A stretch of 64,000 nucleotides of DNA from Ahrensia marina (GTDB lineage: Bacteria; Pseudomonadota; Alphaproteobacteria; Rhizobiales; Rhizobiaceae), in assembly GCF_001293565.1 (NCBI RefSeq), contig NZ_JXMU01000010.1, positions 62,001 to 126,000 of the forward strand, given 5' to 3'. Of the stretch, positions 1 to 9,118 are shown in pieces (positions within the stretch are counted from its first letter, which is position 1; each line of letters begins with the position of its first letter). Below the pieces are notes generated by a model. The model saw nothing but the letters and a program-made list of their open reading frames with translations, had not been told where the DNA came from and made no database searches. The translations under genes were made by a program, and so were the position numbers.

Positions 1-276
1 CATCAATTTGGGGTCAAGCACATCACGCTGCGATGAAAATTCCTTCGCGACATGATCGGCAGCCGCTTTCGTCAAGAACACAAGTGTTTTCTTGCTTGGC
101 GTCTTTACCGTCCGCTCATCCAGATTGATGATAAAACCTTCATCTGTTTCAGCGACAGCTACCTCTTTATAGAAGCGTTTTGGCAAATGCGGCCGCATCG
201 AGCGCTGCGCGGAGCCCATTGGATCCGGCGCTGGCAATTCAAAGCTGTCTTGCAGTTCGCTCAAGATATCACGCAT
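1..276 (-). CDS. ATP12-family F1-ATPase assembly chaperone (partial, 3' end off window)
   Basis: Translating the minus strand from the ATG at 276 gives 92 codons open to the window edge. The protein begins MRDILSELQDSFELPAP and continues with RFYKEVAVAETDEGF and LDERTVKTPSKKTLV, the N-terminal signature of the ATP12 family. In mitochondria ATP12 binds the F1 alpha subunit during ATP synthase assembly; the bacterial homologue is assumed to do something similar in the cytoplasm. The start is supported by AAGGA eight bases upstream. It is divergent from parE. The C-terminal two thirds are missing, so only the family call is firm. Confidence 0.85.
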   Translation of the reverse strand, partial: MRDILSELQDSFELPAPDPMGSAQRSMRPHLPKRFYKEVAVAETDEGFIINLDERTVKTPSKKTLVFLTKAAADHVAKEFSSQRDVLDPKLM

Positions 277-444
277 GACAATTTTCCTTATCTTACTTAA
301 AATGCGGTAGAACACCTCAGCCAAGGTTCTGCAAGCATTTTGGTCGATTTTTTCATGGATAAACAGCTATCCGGTTTCGCAAACTAGACTGCGCCGTGCC
401 ATAGTAACAAACGATTCGCGACATGTAACAGGTAAGCTTCCGAA

Positions 445-2493
445 ATGGATGATCTCTTCGGTTCAGAACCACCAAAACCAGCGCCGGCACCGGCAAAAGA
501 AAAGCCGTCAGAACCCAAGGCGCAAAAGGCACCTATAGCCAAGCCATCAACCGACGACTCCGGAGGCTATGGTGCGGATGCGATTGAGGTTCTTGAAGGG
601 CTGGAGCCTGTGCGTCGGCGCCCCGGCATGTATATTGGCGGCACGGACGAAAAAGCCCTGCATCATTTGTTTGCTGAAATCATCGATAACTCGATGGATG
701 AAGCTGTGGCAGGTCACGCCACATTCATTGACGTTCATCTGGGTGCAGATGGCTATTTGACCATTACCGACAACGGCCGTGGTATTCCGGTTGATAACCA
801 TCCGAAATTCAAGAACAAATCCACGCTTGAGGTCGTCATGACCATCCTGCACGCCGGTGGTAAATTTGACGGTAAAGCCTATGAAACGTCCGGCGGGCTG
901 CACGGCGTTGGCGTATCCGTCGTCAATGCCCTGTCCGATGATTTGATCGTCGAGGTTGCCCGCAATAAACAACTTTACCGCCAAACCTTCTCAAAAGGTA
1001 TACCGCAAGGCGGGCTGGAGCATTTGGGTCCGGTTAACAACCGGCGCGGCACAAAAGTTCGCTTTCATCCCGATCCGGAAATTTTTGGCGAGAAAATCAA
1101 ATTTTCCCCTGCCCGTCTTTGTAAAATGGCGCGCTCGAAAGCCTATTTGTTTGGCGGTGTTGAAATTCGCTGGGAATGTGATGAAAGCCTCGTTGCCGAA
1201 AAAGACCGTGAAAAAACACCGGTCAAAGCCACTTTCCATTTTCCGGGCGGACTGAAAGATTATCTCGAAGCAACGCTCACCGGCGACCAGCGTATTACAT
1301 CGACAGTTTTTGCTGGAAAAACAGAAAAATCCGGTGGCCACGGCGCTGTGGAATGGGCTGTGACTTGGCACACAGGCGACGGTTTCGTTAATTCTTATTG
1401 TAACACAATTCCAACACCGGAAGGCGGCACGCACGAAGCCGGCCTGCGGCAAACCATTGCGCGCGGCTTAAAAGCTTATGGCGAGCTGTCCGGCGTCAAA
1501 CGCGCCTCGATCATTACAACCGATGATGTCATGATTTCCTGCGCAACCATGCTGTCTGTCTTCGTGCGTGAGCCGGAATTCGTTGGCCAGACCAAGGACA
1601 AGCTTGCAACGGTAGAAGCCCAGAAAATCGTCGAGAATGCACTGCGTGATCCTTTCGACCATTGGCTAACCGCCTCTCCACAGGAAGCGACGCGCTTGCT
1701 GGAATGGGTTCTTGACCGTGCTGACGAGCGTCTCAAACGGCGACAGGAAAAAGAGGTCAACCGCAAAAGCGCGGTACGCAAATTACGCCTGCCCGGAAAG
1801 CTGGCGGATTGTTCGCAAAATGCGGCGGCAGGTGCTGAACTCTTCATCGTTGAGGGTGACTCAGCGGGCGGCTCAGCCAAACAGGCACGTAACCGCGCCA
1901 ATCAGGCAATCCTGCCCCTGCGCGGTAAAATCCTCAATGTTGCTTCGGCGGGACGTGAAAAACTGACAGCCAACCAGCAGATTGCCGATATTATTCAGGC
2001 TTTAGGTTGCGGCACCGGCACAAAGTATCGCGAGGAAGATTTACGTTACGAACGCATAATCATCATGACCGACGCCGATGTGGACGGCGCGCATATTGCT
2101 TCGCTGCTCATTACCTTCTTCTATCAGGAAATGCCCGAGCTGATCCGCAATGGCCATTTATACATGGCTGTTCCGCCGCTCTTCAAATTGAGCGGTGGCG
2201 GTAAATCGCTCTATGCACGTGATGAAGCACATCGTACAGAACTGATGGAGACAGAATTCAAAGGAAAAAAAGTAGAAGTGAGTCGCTTTAAAGGACTTGG
2301 CGAAATGCTTGCCAAACAGCTTAAAGAGACAACAATGGATCCGAAGGTACGCACACTTCTGCGCGTTGATATTTTTGAAGGCAATGCGGAATCAACCAGA
2401 CAATCGATTGATGATCTGATGGGAACAAAGCCCGAAGCCCGCTTTCGCTTCATTCAGGAACACGCTGAATACGCACGAAATCTGGATATTTAA
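445..2493 (+). CDS. parE: DNA topoisomerase IV subunit B (ParE)
   Basis: A 682-residue type IIA topoisomerase ATPase subunit. Visible in order: a proline/lysine-rich leader (about 1-40), the GHKL ATPase with EIIDNSMDEA, DNGRGIP and GGLHGVGVSVVNAL, a transducer region, then the TOPRIM domain with EGDSAGGSAK near residue 470, PLRGKILN, and the metal-binding TDADVDGAH near 540. The length and lack of a large C-terminal insertion favour ParE over the roughly 800-residue GyrB. With ParC (not in the window) it decatenates daughter chromosomes using ATP. It ends three bases before the stop of the convergent DUF2336 gene. Confidence 0.94.
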   Translation: MDDLFGSEPPKPAPAPAKEKPSEPKAQKAPIAKPSTDDSGGYGADAIEVLEGLEPVRRRPGMYIGGTDEKALHHLFAEIIDNSMDEAVAGHATFIDVHLGADGYLTITDNGRGIPVDNHPKFKNKSTLEVVMTILHAGGKFDGKAYETSGGLHGVGVSVVNALSDDLIVEVARNKQLYRQTFSKGIPQGGLEHLGPVNNRRGTKVRFHPDPEIFGEKIKFSPARLCKMARSKAYLFGGVEIRWECDESLVAEKDREKTPVKATFHFPGGLKDYLEATLTGDQRITSTVFAGKTEKSGGHGAVEWAVTWHTGDGFVNSYCNTIPTPEGGTHEAGLRQTIARGLKAYGELSGVKRASIITTDDVMISCATMLSVFVREPEFVGQTKDKLATVEAQKIVENALRDPFDHWLTASPQEATRLLEWVLDRADERLKRRQEKEVNRKSAVRKLRLPGKLADCSQNAAAGAELFIVEGDSAGGSAKQARNRANQAILPLRGKILNVASAGREKLTANQQIADIIQALGCGTGTKYREEDLRYERIIIMTDADVDGAHIASLLITFFYQEMPELIRNGHLYMAVPPLFKLSGGGKSLYARDEAHRTELMETEFKGKKVEVSRFKGLGEMLAKQLKETTMDPKVRTLLRVDIFEGNAESTRQSIDDLMGTKPEARFRFIQEHAEYARNLDI

Positions 2494-2496
2494 TAG

Positions 2497-3642
2497 TTAC
2501 GCCGCTTTGGTCAGCGCGACAGCATGTTTGCGTGCATTATCACGCATTGCGTCCAGATATATGGATCGCAGCAGTGACATAATATCGTCATTGGCAGCCA
2601 TATGTGCGGATCCGGCGGCGCTCTCTTCAAAGCGCTCCATGATTTCGCGTGTTATTTCCTGCGCACCGGCAACAAGCTTGCCTTGTGCCACATCGCGCCA
2701 AAGTGAAATGGCATATTCAAAGACCGGCTGAACCGCCTCTGAAAAGCCTGCTCCCGCGAGCAGAGCGCGTAGCTGGTTTTTACGTTCTTTCACCAAAATA
2801 GATGTTACACGGCTTGGTGTTTCGCCTGACAGGGATGATAACACGCGTGCAAGAAAGTCCATTTTGCCATAGCAGGCTGTCCGGATAAGTAGCTGCGTCG
2901 TCAGATCGCCGCTCTCACGAAGGCTATCAATCAGGCTATCAACATTGGTGTCACGGCTGCTGCCAACCATATGAACCAGAGCGCGCTGTTGGGCTTCATG
3001 CACAATATGGTTGGAAACTTCGGCTTTCCGGCGCATGCCGAACAGGCCGGATGATGCCATGGCATTTGCCGCTGCCTTCATGATCTTCAGCCGGATGTCA
3101 GCCTCTAAATCCTTCTGTTTCAGCAAAGCGCCACGCACATTGGCCGTTGAGCAATGCCGGTTTGCAATTAGCGAGCGGCATTCACCGCAAACATCCGCAT
3201 TGAAATTGTTAAGCAAGGCAACACAGGCCTCAGCGCCGCCAAGTGTGGCAATCGCTTTTGCCAGAACATTGGAAACATGCGGCCTGTTGGCGATAACAAC
3301 CTGCAAGCGCTCTTCTGCTGTGCGGACACGGGCGACCAGATCGCGGTCCAGCAATATCGGAGAACGCGCAATAACAAGGCTTGCAATGTCGAACTGATCA
3401 TCAACAAATGCATTGATAACCTGCATCGGCGCATTGGCACTGGTGCAAAGCGCGTCAGCCAATGCGTAGCGGACCTTTTCGGAAGGATCATCCAACAACA
3501 GAGTAATGGCCGCTTCTGCTGCACAGCGGTCTTCAAAACTCAAATCGGACTGTAAATATGCTCTACCAAGCGCTGAAGCTGCAGATTGGCGACGCAATAC
3601 ATTGGCCGAATCTTTCCACTGAAGAAAATGCTGAATAATCAA
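2497..3642 (-). CDS. DUF2336 domain-containing protein
   Basis: A 381-residue, mostly helical protein. The N-terminal half carries HEAT-like alpha hairpins (LLLDDPSEKVRYALADALC, then a repeat around VIARSPILLDRDLV), typical of DUF2336 proteins, which occur mainly in alphaproteobacteria and have no settled function. No signal peptide or catalytic motif is visible. The first codon is TTG, supported by GGAG eight bases upstream. It is convergent with parE with almost no spacer. The family call is good; the role is unknown. Confidence 0.8.
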   Translation of the reverse strand: MIIQHFLQWKDSANVLRRQSAASALGRAYLQSDLSFEDRCAAEAAITLLLDDPSEKVRYALADALCTSANAPMQVINAFVDDQFDIASLVIARSPILLDRDLVARVRTAEERLQVVIANRPHVSNVLAKAIATLGGAEACVALLNNFNADVCGECRSLIANRHCSTANVRGALLKQKDLEADIRLKIMKAAANAMASSGLFGMRRKAEVSNHIVHEAQQRALVHMVGSSRDTNVDSLIDSLRESGDLTTQLLIRTACYGKMDFLARVLSSLSGETPSRVTSILVKERKNQLRALLAGAGFSEAVQPVFEYAISLWRDVAQGKLVAGAQEITREIMERFEESAAGSAHMAANDDIMSLLRSIYLDAMRDNARKHAVALTKAA

Positions 3643-3727
3643 TGACGCGACTCCATACTCGGTAGAGTCGTTAAAGTAACCGGCAATAGTTTATGTTTGG
3701 TTTACCATGTCTATTAAGACCATTTTG

Positions 3728-4330
3728 TCAGGCTTGGCCCGGTCTCTTTAACTCAAATATGTCCCGAACAACGGCGTAATCCCGATAGCCAAGGCGCGCA
3801 GCCGGTTTGGCTTTTTCTAAATCAAACCGCCCTTCTGTCATGACTTCATCAGCAATGTGCGCGCCGACAACCTGACCAAAAACAGTCCAAGCATTGGTCG
3901 GCTCGTCGCGCAAATCCTTCAGATTGATAATTTTGATGACTTTGCATTCAAGACACGCATAAGCGGCCTTTACGCGCGGCGGCGCAATCTCGTTACATTC
4001 CGCCTGTTCAATTTTTGCAAAATCAAACTCGCTTTCTCCATGCGGCAAGGCGGCGGAAGTATCACTCATTTCTTTCAGAAATGGTTCTCCGACAAAATTA
4101 CACGCAAACTCACGGGTTTCTTCGACATTTTCCAACGTATTTTTTCTTAACTCAGATGAGAACATGACAATGGGCGGCTTGCCGCTGACAGCGTTGAAAA
4201 AAGAATAAGGCGCAAGATTAACCGAGCCGTCCCGGGCGATGGATGAAATCCAGCCAATGGGCCTTGGCGCAACAATGGCTTTGAACGGATCGTGCGGCAA
4301 TCCATGACCATCTTCGAGACGGTAAAACAT
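3728..4330 (-). CDS. Flavin reductase-like (FMN-binding split-barrel) protein
   Basis: A 200-residue protein opening with DPFKAIVAPRPIGWISS and followed by VNLAPYSFFNAVSGKPP. This is the classic start of the flavin reductase-like domain, which binds FMN in a split barrel and either reduces flavin with NAD(P)H or acts as a flavoredoxin. AGGATAG sits directly ahead of the ATG. It starts nine bases after the stop of the upstream nitroreductase, so the two are probably one transcript of FMN enzymes. The substrate cannot be read from the sequence. Confidence 0.85.
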   Translation of the reverse strand: MFYRLEDGHGLPHDPFKAIVAPRPIGWISSIARDGSVNLAPYSFFNAVSGKPPIVMFSSELRKNTLENVEETREFACNFVGEPFLKEMSDTSAALPHGESEFDFAKIEQAECNEIAPPRVKAAYACLECKVIKIINLKDLRDEPTNAWTVFGQVVGAHIADEVMTEGRFDLEKAKPAARLGYRDYAVVRDIFELKRPGQA

Positions 4331-4339
4331 AATTCTATC

Positions 4340-4933
4340 CTAAGATGCTTGATACGGGCCGGTATATTCAGATGTGAGCGCTTTCACATCCGGACGCGGC
4401 CGGTCCGGAATAGCCCGGTCATAACTACCGATATGGACTATACCGGCCATTCTTTCATGCGGTGCCAAACCTAGAACTTTTCGCCCTTCCGCATCGCTGC
4501 TATACCAGCCTGTCACCCAATTGGCACCAAACCCCATCGCGGTGGTGGCTGTTACAAGGTTCATGGCTGCTGCACCCGCGGATAAGAACTGCTCCCATTC
4601 AGGAATGTTGCTATCATCAACAACATTGGAGACAACGCCGACGGCGACCGGTGCACGGTTAATCCGGTTATGCTCGCGCTCAAGTTCTTCGTCGCTCAGC
4701 TGCCCATTTTTTTTCAAGGCAATTTCTGCCAGCGCTTCACCGGCCTTAATAACGGCTGAACCGCGATAGAGAATAAAACGCCAAGGCTCCATGCGTCCGT
4801 GATCAGGAACCCGCGCTGCAATTTCCAGTAAATCGCTTAGCTGCGCTTCGCTTGGACCGGGTGCCATAAGCTGGGTCAACGGAACGGACTTCCTGATTTT
4901 AAGAAACTCAAGCGCCTCGTGACTTTCCAACAT
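4340..4933 (-). CDS. Nitroreductase family protein (YdjA-like)
   Basis: A 197-residue single-domain nitroreductase. The segment MAPGPSEAQLSDLLEIAARV followed by PDHGRMEPWRFIL matches the compact YdjA branch, with the FMN-contacting region near MGFGANWVTGW and a C-terminal GSYDRAIPDRPRP. These enzymes bind FMN as dimers and reduce nitro or quinone compounds with NAD(P)H; the natural substrate of YdjA types is unclear. It is first in a two-gene unit with the flavin reductase-like gene. Confidence 0.85.
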   Translation of the reverse strand: MLESHEALEFLKIRKSVPLTQLMAPGPSEAQLSDLLEIAARVPDHGRMEPWRFILYRGSAVIKAGEALAEIALKKNGQLSDEELEREHNRINRAPVAVGVVSNVVDDSNIPEWEQFLSAGAAAMNLVTATTAMGFGANWVTGWYSSDAEGRKVLGLAPHERMAGIVHIGSYDRAIPDRPRPDVKALTSEYTGPYQAS

Positions 4934-5054
4934 TCCCGGTTTCCTCGTATTATATTATTAACTTCCCGTCCTTTAGCGCGATTTGCCTTGAAATTGCCAC
5001 CGCAATAGGGTCGAAAAGGACCTGAAAATCAACAAGCAAAGTGAAACAGCACCA

Positions 5055-5996
5055 TTGAGAGTTTTTGGAAGATCATTTGCCACTGCATTTTTCTGTTCCG
5101 CTTTGGTCAGCGCTGCTACGGCCTATGCGCAATCTGATGAATCACTTGGCAACATCTCCCTGCCCGGCATAACCAATTATGCGCCTGCCGACCGAAGGGT
5201 TCCGCTCGAAGGGACCGATAGCGGTGTCCTGTTTCTTGAAGCACGTTTGACAGATGATGGCGTTCCGCTCTCTGACGGCATGGTCTGGCGTGTTTTTGGT
5301 GCCAATGCCGCAGAGGATGGCAAACTGCCGCTTATCGCTGTTGCCAAAGGCGGCGGTGCGCGTATTCAGCTTGAGCCGGGAAACTATCTTGTTCACGCAG
5401 CCTTTGGCCGCGCCGGTGCAACCTCACGCGTCACATTGAACAAAGAAACCAGACGCGAATCGCTGGTTCTCAATGCCGGTGGTTTGAAGCTTGAAGCTGT
5501 TTTGCCCGATGGCAGTCAGGTACGCCGAAACAAGCTGACATTTGATATTTTCAGCCGTACCGGTAATCCTGATGACGACCAATTGATATTACCGGATGTA
5601 CCGGCAGGTAAAGTAATCCGCCTTAACGCCGGCACATATCATGTCGTTTCCAAATATGGCTCCATCAATGCCGTAACGCGGGCGGACCTGCGTGTTGAAG
5701 CGGGACGCACCACCGAAGCGTCACTGGAACATCGTGCAGCACAAGTAACGCTCAATCTGGTTCGCGGCGAAAATGGTTTTCCTCTGGCAGACACTGCTTG
5801 GTCCGTTGTCGCTCCGTCAGGCGATGTTATTCGCGAGGATGTTAACGCCATCTCCACGATGATACTTTTGGCGGGCGAATATACGATCATTGCGCAAAAC
5901 AAAGACAATATTTATCAGAAAAATATTGAAATCCGTTCAGGGCGCGATCAGACAATCCGTGTGGAAGCTTCCGAAGAAAACCGGATCAAGAACTAA
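5055..5996 (+). CDS. Secreted protein with three beta-sandwich-like repeats, function unknown
   Basis: A 313-residue protein with a clear signal peptide (hydrophobic AFFCSALVSAATAYA, cleavage before QSDES). The mature part reads as about three similar beta-rich units of 80-90 residues. Each holds a phrase of the type VWRVFGA / TFDIFSRTG / AWSVVAPSG followed by an EPGNYLVHA / NAGTYHVVS / LAGEYTIIA strand, resembling carboxypeptidase-regulatory-like folds. The start is TTG because no in-frame ATG precedes the signal peptide; an alternative non-AUG start slightly upstream is possible. Its 3' end overlaps the convergent acyltransferase gene by 11 bases. Probably periplasmic; I do not recognise a named family. 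Confidence 0.7.
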   Translation: MRVFGRSFATAFFCSALVSAATAYAQSDESLGNISLPGITNYAPADRRVPLEGTDSGVLFLEARLTDDGVPLSDGMVWRVFGANAAEDGKLPLIAVAKGGGARIQLEPGNYLVHAAFGRAGATSRVTLNKETRRESLVLNAGGLKLEAVLPDGSQVRRNKLTFDIFSRTGNPDDDQLILPDVPAGKVIRLNAGTYHVVSKYGSINAVTRADLRVEAGRTTEASLEHRAAQVTLNLVRGENGFPLADTAWSVVAPSGDVIREDVNAISTMILLAGEYTIIAQNKDNIYQKNIEIRSGRDQTIRVEASEENRIKN

Positions 5997-6834
5997 ACTT
6001 CCTGCGCTTTTTGGGCGCAAGAGCAAAAACAGCATCATAGAGATGCGCAAGAAGCGCTTTACGGTCCGCTATTGTCTCCAAGCTTGACCATTCCATTGTC
6101 TCACCAATGACCGCTGAAATGGGCTTGCCGCAACGTTTGGAAAATTCGCGCACCAGCAAGGATGTTCGTAATGTCATCGAAAACTGGCTTGCGATGTGGA
6201 ACAGGCGCCCGTTTTGCCCCGAAAAATAAACGGGGATAACGGATGCTTTTGCGCTTTGCACCAAGCGGGCGGTAAACATCTTCCAAGGCAGGTCAACAGC
6301 ACGCCCAATCCCTTTGGGCGCGGTTGCAACACCGCCGGACGGGAAAATAATAATCGTAACGCCTTCTTTTAAAAGCCGGACTGCTTCTTTTCGTGTTTGA
6401 AGGTTAAGCGCGACCGCTTCCTTTGTTTCCTCAAACGAAATCGGCAATGAATAAGGCTGGATTTCAGGCACTTTCATCAAATCATTATTGATGACAACCC
6501 GAAACGGACGCCCAAGCTGCTCGGCCAACGCCAGAAAAGCAATGCCGTCACCGATGCCATAAGGATGATTGGCAATCATCACGAGCGGTGTCGCAGGAAG
6601 GTTCTTTGGCGGCCAGTTTCCTTCCGGCACAAAGTCGACATCAATGAGCGACAGCATTGCATTAAAAGCACGGTCATCTTTACCGAAAACCTCATCGCGC
6701 CAATAACGGTACAATGCAGCAAGCCGGTTACGACCGGAAGCATTTTCAATCGTATGGATAAACCATCGTTTCAGCACAGAATCTGTTGGTCGCGCATAGG
6801 ATAGTTCCGCAAACTCTACGCTTTTCATCTGCAT
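5986..6834 (-). CDS. Lysophospholipid acyltransferase-family protein (PlsC-like)
   Basis: A 282-residue protein with the PlsC acyltransferase motifs: NHPYGIGDG (an H-x5-D form of the catalytic HxxxxD box) near residue 90 and IIIFPSGGVATAPKG (glycerophosphate-binding FPEG-like box) near 165. It has no obvious long membrane anchor. The spacing of the His-Asp pair and the FPSGG are as in the hemolysin-like/OlsA-like branch rather than in canonical PlsC, so ornithine-lipid or other lyso-lipid acylation is possible. It lies downstream of thrS, separated by a perfect 10-bp hairpin. A second ATG two codons in (6828) could also be the start. Confidence 0.78.
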   Translation of the reverse strand: MQMKSVEFAELSYARPTDSVLKRWFIHTIENASGRNRLAALYRYWRDEVFGKDDRAFNAMLSLIDVDFVPEGNWPPKNLPATPLVMIANHPYGIGDGIAFLALAEQLGRPFRVVINNDLMKVPEIQPYSLPISFEETKEAVALNLQTRKEAVRLLKEGVTIIIFPSGGVATAPKGIGRAVDLPWKMFTARLVQSAKASVIPVYFSGQNGRLFHIASQFSMTLRTSLLVREFSKRCGKPISAVIGETMEWSSLETIADRKALLAHLYDAVFALAPKKRRKFSS

Positions 6835-6849
6835 AAGCCCCGTCGTGAA

Positions 6850-6875
6850 TTACGGGCCGGCAAAGCGGCCCGTAA
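6850..6875. other. Perfect 10-bp stem-loop between thrS and the acyltransferase gene
   Basis: TTACGGGCCG at 6850-6859 and CGGCCCGTAA at 6866-6875 pair perfectly around a 6-base loop. Neither strand has a U-run after the stem, so it is not a canonical terminator. On the minus strand it lies 3' of thrS and in the 5' leader of the acyltransferase gene, so it could stabilise the upstream message or attenuate read-through. Confidence 0.5.
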
Positions 6876-6917
6876 CAAATTGATTTATCATCTTAACAGC
6901 AAAATATGACAGCTAGA

Positions 6918-8897
6918 TTATGACTTCCTTGCCAAGCGTTTACGCATGACATCAGGCGGTGTGGCCTCTTCAACCAGGGAAGCAATCGCTTCATCCAGTT
7001 GCATCGGTGTCTGGTTACGTGAACCAAGCCTGCGGATATTGACCATGTTTTGGTCCGCTTCGCGCTGCCCGATTACGATAATGACAGGCACTTTGGCGAC
7101 AGAATGTTCGCGCACCTTGTAGTTGATCTTCTCGTTGCGGAAATCAGTTTCCACTTGCAATCCGGCATCCCGCAATTGTTCCGCGACATCTTCCGCATAT
7201 GAATCAGCTTCCGATGTGATGGTCGCCACCACAATTTGTGTAGGCGCGAGCCATAGCGGGAAATGCCCTGCATAGTTTTCCAGGATAATGCCAAGAAAAC
7301 GCTCCATTGAACCACAAATGGCGCGGTGAATCATCACCGGCTGCTTTTTCTCAGAATCACTATCGATATAGAAAGCGCCAAAACGTTCCGGCAGGTTGAA
7401 GTCGACCTGCGTTGTACCACACTGCCATGTGCGCCCGATCGCATCTTTCAATGTGTATTCAAATTTCGGCCCGTAGAATGCACCCTCGCCCGGATTAATA
7501 CCGGTTTTGATACGCCCGCCGGATTTGGCTTCAATCTCTTTGAGCACATTGGTCATGACCTCTTCGGCATGATCCCAATTTGCATCGGAGCCGACACGTT
7601 TTTCAGGACGTGTTGAAAGAAGAACTGTAATTTCCTCAAAGCCGAAATCTTCATAAACCGACAGGATCAGATCGTTGATCCGCATACATTCGGCAGCCAG
7701 TTGCTCCTCGGTACAGAACACATGCGCATCATCTTGCGTAAAGCCGCGCACGCGCATCAAACCATGCAGTGCGCCCGATGGTTCATAGCGGTGTACAACA
7801 CCGAATTCCGCCATGCGGATCGGCAAATCACGGTAAGATTTCAAACCATGCTTAAAAATCTGCACGTGCCCCGGACAGTTCATCGGCTTGAGTGCAAATG
7901 TGCGCTGGTCTTCGGCTTCAGGATCAGCCGATTTAACACCGAACATGTTCTCTTTGTACCACTGCCAGTGACCGGAAGTTTCCCAAAGGTCCGAGACAAG
8001 CACCTGCGGTGCGTTGACCTCTTCATAGGTACCGGCCAAACGGCGGCGCATATAGGAAACAAGTTCCTGAAAAATGCGCCAGCCCTTACCGTGCCAAAAC
8101 ACGGTTCCCGGCCCTTCTTCTTGGAAGTGGAATAGATCCATTTCGCGTCCAAGGCGGCGGTGGTCGCGCTTCTCGGCTTCCTCAAGCATATGAAGATATT
8201 GGTCGAGCTCTTTTTGCTCGGCCCATGCTGTGCCGTAAATACGTGTCAGCATTTCATTGTCAGAATCGCCGCGCCAGTAAGCGCCAGCCACCTTCATCAG
8301 TTTAAAGGCAGTGCCGATTTGGCCGGTCGACGCCATGTGCGGACCGCGGCAAAGGTCGAACCAGTCGCCCTGATAATAGATTTTCAGGTCTTCATCACCC
8401 GGAATCGCGTCAATAAGTTCAATCTTGTAGGTTTCACCTTTATCGGCAAAAACCTGCTTGGCCTTTTCGCGGGACCATATTTCCTTTGTAAACGGCTGAT
8501 TGCGCTGGATAATCTCGCGCATTTTCTTTTCAATCAGCGGCAGTTCTTCTTCGGTAAAAGGCTTGTCGCGTTTGAAATCATAGAAGAAGCCATTCTCGAT
8601 CACAGGGCCGATAGTCACTTGCGTGCCGGGAAAAAGCTCCTGCACGGCTTCCGCCATCACATGCGCGGCATCATGGCGAATAAGCTCCAATGCACGTTCA
8701 TCACTGCGTGTTATAATCTCAACAGAGCCTGTGACGATTTCATCGGTAAGGTCGCGCAAAACGCCGTCAATCGCGATAGCAACTGATTTTTTGGATAATG
8801 ATTTGGATATTCCTTCAGCAACATCGCGACCAGTAGTGCCCGCAGAATATTCGCGGATCGAGCCATCGGGAAATGTGAGGGAAATTGAATCAGACAT
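6918..8897 (-). CDS. thrS: Threonine--tRNA ligase
   Basis: A 659-residue class II synthetase of full bacterial architecture. It has an N-terminal TGS domain (1-62), the editing domain starting with [12 protein letters not shown] near 75 and containing DLCRGPHM, a catalytic core with [11 protein letters not shown] (zinc-binding Cys near 338), [15 protein letters not shown] and motif 3 around [14 protein letters not shown], and a C-terminal anticodon-binding domain. It charges tRNA-Thr and clears mischarged Ser-tRNA-Thr. AGGAG lies six bases before the ATG at 8897. Immediately upstream of that site is a hairpin resembling a tRNA-Thr anticodon arm, suggesting feedback control by ThrRS itself. 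Confidence 0.97.
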   Translation of the reverse strand: MSDSISLTFPDGSIREYSAGTTGRDVAEGISKSLSKKSVAIAIDGVLRDLTDEIVTGSVEIITRSDERALELIRHDAAHVMAEAVQELFPGTQVTIGPVIENGFFYDFKRDKPFTEEELPLIEKKMREIIQRNQPFTKEIWSREKAKQVFADKGETYKIELIDAIPGDEDLKIYYQGDWFDLCRGPHMASTGQIGTAFKLMKVAGAYWRGDSDNEMLTRIYGTAWAEQKELDQYLHMLEEAEKRDHRRLGREMDLFHFQEEGPGTVFWHGKGWRIFQELVSYMRRRLAGTYEEVNAPQVLVSDLWETSGHWQWYKENMFGVKSADPEAEDQRTFALKPMNCPGHVQIFKHGLKSYRDLPIRMAEFGVVHRYEPSGALHGLMRVRGFTQDDAHVFCTEEQLAAECMRINDLILSVYEDFGFEEITVLLSTRPEKRVGSDANWDHAEEVMTNVLKEIEAKSGGRIKTGINPGEGAFYGPKFEYTLKDAIGRTWQCGTTQVDFNLPERFGAFYIDSDSEKKQPVMIHRAICGSMERFLGIILENYAGHFPLWLAPTQIVVATITSEADSYAEDVAEQLRDAGLQVETDFRNEKINYKVREHSVAKVPVIIVIGQREADQNMVNIRRLGSRNQTPMQLDEAIASLVEEATPPDVMRKRLARKS

Positions 8898-8912
8898 TTT
8901 CTTCTCCTGTCC

Positions 8913-8935
8913 AGTCCCGCCTACAATGCGGGTGG
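8913..8935 (-). promoter_or_regulatory. Candidate thrS translational operator mimicking the tRNA-Thr(UGU) anticodon arm
   Basis: On the thrS strand the leader holds CCCGC-AUUGUAG-GCGGG (8932 to 8916): a 5-bp stem with a 7-base loop. Read as an anticodon loop it has U at position 33, UGU at 34-36 (a threonine anticodon) and A at 37. CCA (8935-8933) and UGG (8913-8911) could extend the stem past a two-base bulge. Its 3' side is seven bases from the AGGAG of thrS. In E. coli, ThrRS represses its own translation by binding anticodon-arm mimics ahead of the ribosome binding site; the layout here is the same in principle. The structure is seen, the function inferred. Confidence 0.55.
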
Positions 8936-8951
8936 TTTATCAACGCCTGTC

Positions 8952-8980
8952 GTTTATTCGGTTGTGGCGAATGAGTAAAC
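8952..8980 (-). promoter_or_regulatory. Second stem-loop in the thrS leader
   Basis: On the thrS strand GUUUA (8980-8976) pairs with UAAAC (8956-8952), and UUCG (8971-8968) pairs with CGAA (8960-8957). A CUCA bulge lies on the 5' side and a 7-base loop, CCACAAC, closes it. It lies 16 bases upstream of the anticodon-like hairpin. Two stem-loops joined by a short single strand is the general plan of the E. coli thrS operator, where each binds one subunit of the ThrRS dimer, but this loop has no NGU triplet, so the parallel is loose. Confidence 0.3.
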
Positions 8981-9118
8981 CCTCGGCAAATTAAGAAAAG
9001 TGCCCCTTTCGCGAAAAAAGAGAATTTGCTCTCTTGTGCAGTCAATCAGGCTTTGCTATTCGCCCTCCACCGATGTTTCATCGGTTCTACCAGGTTCAGT
9101 AGATTTACTGGCAAAAGT

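Noticed and set aside
8898-9118. T-box riboswitch ahead of thrS
   Set aside because: No T-box bulge sequence or antiterminator/terminator pair is visible, and T-boxes are not expected in alphaproteobacteria. The leader fits ThrRS autoregulation better.
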